Notes under the pieces: generated by a model
The model's database searches: none
The model's input: only the letters and a program-made list of their open reading frames with translations
Told to the model about the DNA's origin: nothing
Translations under genes and position numbers: made by a program
From: an uncultured Clostridia bacterium
GTDB lineage: Bacteria; Bacillota; Clostridia; Christensenellales; Aristaeellaceae
Length of the DNA: 58,934 nucleotides
Reading direction: 5' to 3'
Assembly (NCBI GenBank): GCA_946627565.1
Contig: CAMOVR010000004.1
Span: forward strand, 1 to 58,934
Shown: one piece after another, positions 56,671 to 58,934 of the stretch
Layout: every line of letters starts with the position of its first letter
Position numbering within the stretch: position 1 is the first letter of the stretch

Positions 56671-56999
56671 GTTGCAAAGTTACGGATTTTCTTCCCCAGG
56701 ATGAACTGCTGGCCGGGCTTGCCGAAGAATCGGCGGAGCTTGCCGCCAAAGCGCTGAAAATGCGCCGGGTGTTCGGCGATGTAAATCCTACCCCTGTGGG
56801 CTACATGCAGGCCAAGCATGATCTGGAAGAAGAGATCGCCGATGTGATGAACTACCTGAACCAGCTTCATGTGTACGAAGAAGAAAACGTGCAGCGCATC
56901 ATGAAGGAAAAGCACAGCCGCTGGCTTGCCCGCCTGATCGAAGCCCGGAAAAAAGAAGACGCTGCCAGGTTTCGCGGCAAACGGTACTATGAGGAGTAA
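56667..56999 (+). CDS. MazG-like nucleotide pyrophosphohydrolase
   Basis: 110 residues. LAEESAELAAKALKMRRVF...DLEEEIADVMNYLN fits the E-E-x-x-E ... E-x-x-D metal-binding pattern of the all-alpha MazG/dUTPase superfamily. These enzymes hydrolyse NTPs or modified nucleotides; in phages they may alter nucleotide pools or (p)ppGpp signalling. Confidence 0.78.
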   Translation: MSCKVTDFLPQDELLAGLAEESAELAAKALKMRRVFGDVNPTPVGYMQAKHDLEEEIADVMNYLNQLHVYEEENVQRIMKEKHSRWLARLIEARKKEDAARFRGKRYYEE

Positions 57000-57005
57000 T
57001 GCATC

Positions 57006-57341
57006 ATGGGATTGATTCAAAAAGAGCAGGCGCTTGATCGCCTGGAGCTGATTAAGGAAGAATGCCTGGCGGCAAACAAGCGCGTCTGCGCCGGTACTGT
57101 TCAGGAAGCCATCAACAGCATTTCTTCCATAAAAGAAATTGATCTTTCCGGCAGCAAAGCCGTGATAGAAACCGCCGAAATTGTTGTCAGCCTGGAGCCC
57201 TTTTTCAAGGGCGGTCAGATTGGCAGGGACGTGTACCGCTGCGGGAAGTGCTGGGGCCGTGTGGATAGGCATGACCGCTTCTGCAAAGCCTGCGGGCGAA
57301 AACTGATCATTAAATACGAAAGCGAGGAAAACAAACCATGA
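57006..57341 (+). CDS. Hypothetical protein with C-terminal zinc ribbon
   Basis: 111 residues. Helical N-terminal part and a ribbon YRCGKCWGRVDRHDRFCKACG at about 78-98. This two-part layout occurs in other Clostridia phage replication operons. Role unknown; its stop overlaps the next start. Confidence 0.6.
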   Translation: MGLIQKEQALDRLELIKEECLAANKRVCAGTVQEAINSISSIKEIDLSGSKAVIETAEIVVSLEPFFKGGQIGRDVYRCGKCWGRVDRHDRFCKACGRKLIIKYESEENKP

Positions 57342-57631
57342 GTTCTTCTGTATTCTGCCTGGGGATCCCTGTGATTGAAAAGCTGCGCGGCGGTTATCCT
57401 GACCACTTCGTGCTGAAAGCCAAGAACAAAGAAGACGCTGAAAAGAAAATCGGACGCATCATTGACGATATGCCCGGCACCGACAGCGTGAAGGTTTACC
57501 ACATCGGCATGCGGCCTGACAAGCCCATTCCTGTGGCCGCTTACTTCTGCGAAATCAAAATTGAGCGCAAAGCATCAGACGTATGGAATAAGGAATTATA
57601 TCATTCCTCTTCCGCTGGAAGGAGGCCCTGA
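57338..57631 (+). CDS. Hypothetical protein
   Basis: 97 residues overlapping the previous gene by 4 nt. KLRGGYPDHFVLKAKNKEDA and DSVKVYHIGMRPDKPIPVAA suggest a small alpha/beta protein. Not recognised. Confidence 0.6.
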   Translation: MSSSVFCLGIPVIEKLRGGYPDHFVLKAKNKEDAEKKIGRIIDDMPGTDSVKVYHIGMRPDKPIPVAAYFCEIKIERKASDVWNKELYHSSSAGRRP

Positions 57632-57633
57632 CC

Positions 57634-58011
57634 GTGTACTTCAAAAAAGTGGAGGATGACCTGATCAGCCGGAAGGATCTGTGGGAAGCGGTGGATGGCT
57701 TGGGCACTACCGCTGAGTATCAGGAAAAGATTCTGGAAGCGCCAATGGAGGGAACCCGGCAGCCTGACGCTTCCAAGCTCCTGGGCCAGACTGTTGGCTT
57801 CGCCATCGCCCTGATCCGCGCCCGGCGCGTGATCGGCGGCATCATGGAAGAATTGAAAAAAGGCAAACGAAAATTCACGCCCAAGACGGTGGAAGAAATC
57901 CTTTGGTGCATGATCAGGAACAGAACAACCTTCCAGCAGAACATGAACGCCACCGTGCGCTGCCGAAAAGATGGAACCTTTGAAGTGTATGTACCGGAGG
58001 AAAGAGCGTGA
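57634..58011 (+). CDS. Hypothetical protein
   Basis: 125 residues from GTG after GGAAGGAGG. Helical core (ALIRARRVIGGIMEELKKGK) with a C-terminal beta stretch (CRKDGTFEVYVPEE). Its stop overlaps the Dam gene by 4 nt. Not recognised. Confidence 0.6.
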   Translation: MYFKKVEDDLISRKDLWEAVDGLGTTAEYQEKILEAPMEGTRQPDASKLLGQTVGFAIALIRARRVIGGIMEELKKGKRKFTPKTVEEILWCMIRNRTTFQQNMNATVRCRKDGTFEVYVPEERA

Positions 58012-58817
58012 AAGCACTATTCAGATATCCTGGCTCAAAATGGTCATTGGCAAATTGGATCATTCAGCATTTCCCTGAAGGATACGAAAAATATGTGTAT
58101 CTGGAGCCTTTCGTAGGGAGCGGTGCTATATTCTTCAATAAAAACCCAGGAACCGTTGAGACCATCAATGATTTAAATAGCGATGTCGTGAATCTGTTTC
58201 GTGTGCTTCGACACCAGCCAGAAGAATTGAGACGGGTGCTTGCATTGACTCCTTATAGTCGAGAAGAATATGAAGAATCCTTCATTAATAGTTCAGATTC
58301 ATTGGAGCAGGCACGACGTTATATGGTGCGAACCACGCAGGCAATAGGCGCTAAGCCTGATGCAGGATGGAGGAATCATAAACAAACCAAAATCGGCGGT
58401 ACAGCCTGTAAATGGGGTGGAATTACAGAAACGATTAATTTAGCTGCATCCAGACTGCGGAGTGATACAACTCACTTGGTCCAGATTGAGCATATGGACG
58501 CTTTGCGACTGATTTCCCGGTATAACTTCCACGATGTATTGATGTATATCGACCCTCCATATTTGCGGGAAACAAGGAAAAGCGGTAGGTTATACGTGCA
58601 TGAAATGACCGTCATAGAGCATGAAGAATTACTGGCGATAATTAAGGAAAGCAAGGCAAAGATTATTATTTCTGGTTATCCTTCAGCGTTATACGATCAT
58701 TATTTACATGAATGGTATTCAGATACAACCTGCACACATACTACCAGCGCTGAAAAAGTAACCGAAAAAATATGGATGAACTATGAGCCGCCAAATGAAC
58801 AAATCAGACTGATATAA
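58008..58817 (+). CDS. Dam-type N6-adenine DNA methyltransferase
   Basis: 269 residues of the D12 (alpha) class: motif I FRYPGSKWSLANWI with EPFVGSGAIFFN, and catalytic DPPY in MYIDPPYLRETR. It methylates adenine in a short site, probably for protection or regulation. The sequence is visibly more AT-rich than the preceding genes, hinting at separate acquisition. It is the last complete gene; the array resumes after it. Confidence 0.92.
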   Translation: MKALFRYPGSKWSLANWIIQHFPEGYEKYVYLEPFVGSGAIFFNKNPGTVETINDLNSDVVNLFRVLRHQPEELRRVLALTPYSREEYEESFINSSDSLEQARRYMVRTTQAIGAKPDAGWRNHKQTKIGGTACKWGGITETINLAASRLRSDTTHLVQIEHMDALRLISRYNFHDVLMYIDPPYLRETRKSGRLYVHEMTVIEHEELLAIIKESKAKIIISGYPSALYDHYLHEWYSDTTCTHTTSAEKVTEKIWMNYEPPNEQIRLI

Positions 58818-58836
58818 GAGGAGGAACCGTAACAGC

Positions 58837-58934
58837 AATGATTCAGATCTGGATAGATATGGAAATGCCGAAAACGTGTCCAAAATGCAAATTCTATAAA
58901 GATCAGAATGATGCAGAATACTGTATTATAACCG
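58837..58934 (+). CDS. Cysteine-motif early protein, MEMP family copy 3 (partial)
   Basis: First 32 codons of a gene cut off by the window end. It starts MIQIWIDMEMPKTCPKCKFY after GAGGAGG and is a paralogue of the gene at 860-1261. The last 55 nt (58880-58934) equal 902-956 exactly, whereas the 40 nt before differ. Confidence 0.65.

Noticed and set aside
1-58934. Circular closure of the contig by terminal overlap
   Set aside because: The end repeats 902-956, not the first bases, so the ends do not overlap; a paralogue-induced break fits better.
1-58934. CRISPR arrays, tRNA genes or insertion sequences
   Set aside because: No regularly spaced palindromic repeats with unique spacers, no cloverleaf I could find, and no transposase; the short tandem array at 8931-9003 has no spacers.

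Overview
The window is almost all of one temperate tailed-phage genome (or prophage), very probably from a gut bacterium of the class Clostridia. The evidence is strong Gram-positive ribosome binding sites (AAGGAGG type), many two-cysteine zinc-ribbon minigenes typical of Firmicutes phages, an LLH-type holin, a large serine integrase, and no cellular housekeeping genes. The virion genes are mosaic: a lambda-like head (GpA terminase, portal, ClpP-like protease with nested scaffold, gpD, gpE, gpZ) joined to a P2-like contractile tail (sheath, tube, E/E' chaperone, tape measure, X, D, V, U, W, J, I). It is therefore a temperate myovirus.

Layout. 1-8.3 kb: a dense + strand array of about 25 small early genes, mostly zinc ribbons and unknowns in duplicated families, with start and stop codons overlapping. 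8.4-10.6 kb: an ArpU-like late regulator, a terminator, a repeat-rich gap, two tiny ORFs and a ParB-methyltransferase fusion. 10.9-34 kb: packaging, head, tail and baseplate operon. 34.1-37.1 kb: a complete diversity-generating retroelement (DGR): FGE/C-type-lectin target gene with a 3' variable repeat (VR), GATA-loop hairpin, avd, template repeat (TR) and reverse transcriptase. 37.1-40 kb: secreted/membrane proteins, a lysozyme-CHAP-SH3 endolysin and three holin-like proteins. 40.2-43 kb: small minus-strand genes. 43-47 kb: two divergent repressor/Cro modules around a serine integrase and a secreted moron-like gene. 47-58.9 kb: replication/recombination operon (SMC-like ATPase, Sak4-like ATPase, ssDNA-binding proteins, SF2 helicase, primase-helicase, RusA, MazG-like, Dam), returning at the end to the same kind of minigene array that opens the window.

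The most notable system is the DGR. TR (35686-35802) and VR (35034-35150) align over 117 bp without gaps. Thirteen of 14 differences are at TR adenines and they change ten codons of the predicted receptor-binding tail protein. Avd, an RT with YMDD and VGxxxSQ motifs, a GRNA-tetraloop hairpin after VR, and a separate promoter and terminator around avd-TR-RT are all present, in the same order as in Bordetella phage BPP-1.

Other signals found by reading: an A AAT TTT -1 frameshift producing an E-E' tail chaperone fusion; an in-frame scaffold start inside the protease gene; dual coding in which a conserved Pro-Trp tail of early proteins carries the Shine-Dalgarno and start codon of the next gene; three related operators in one immunity switch; and a 55-nt exact repeat at the window end which suggests that the assembly stopped at a duplicated gene rather than at a true end.
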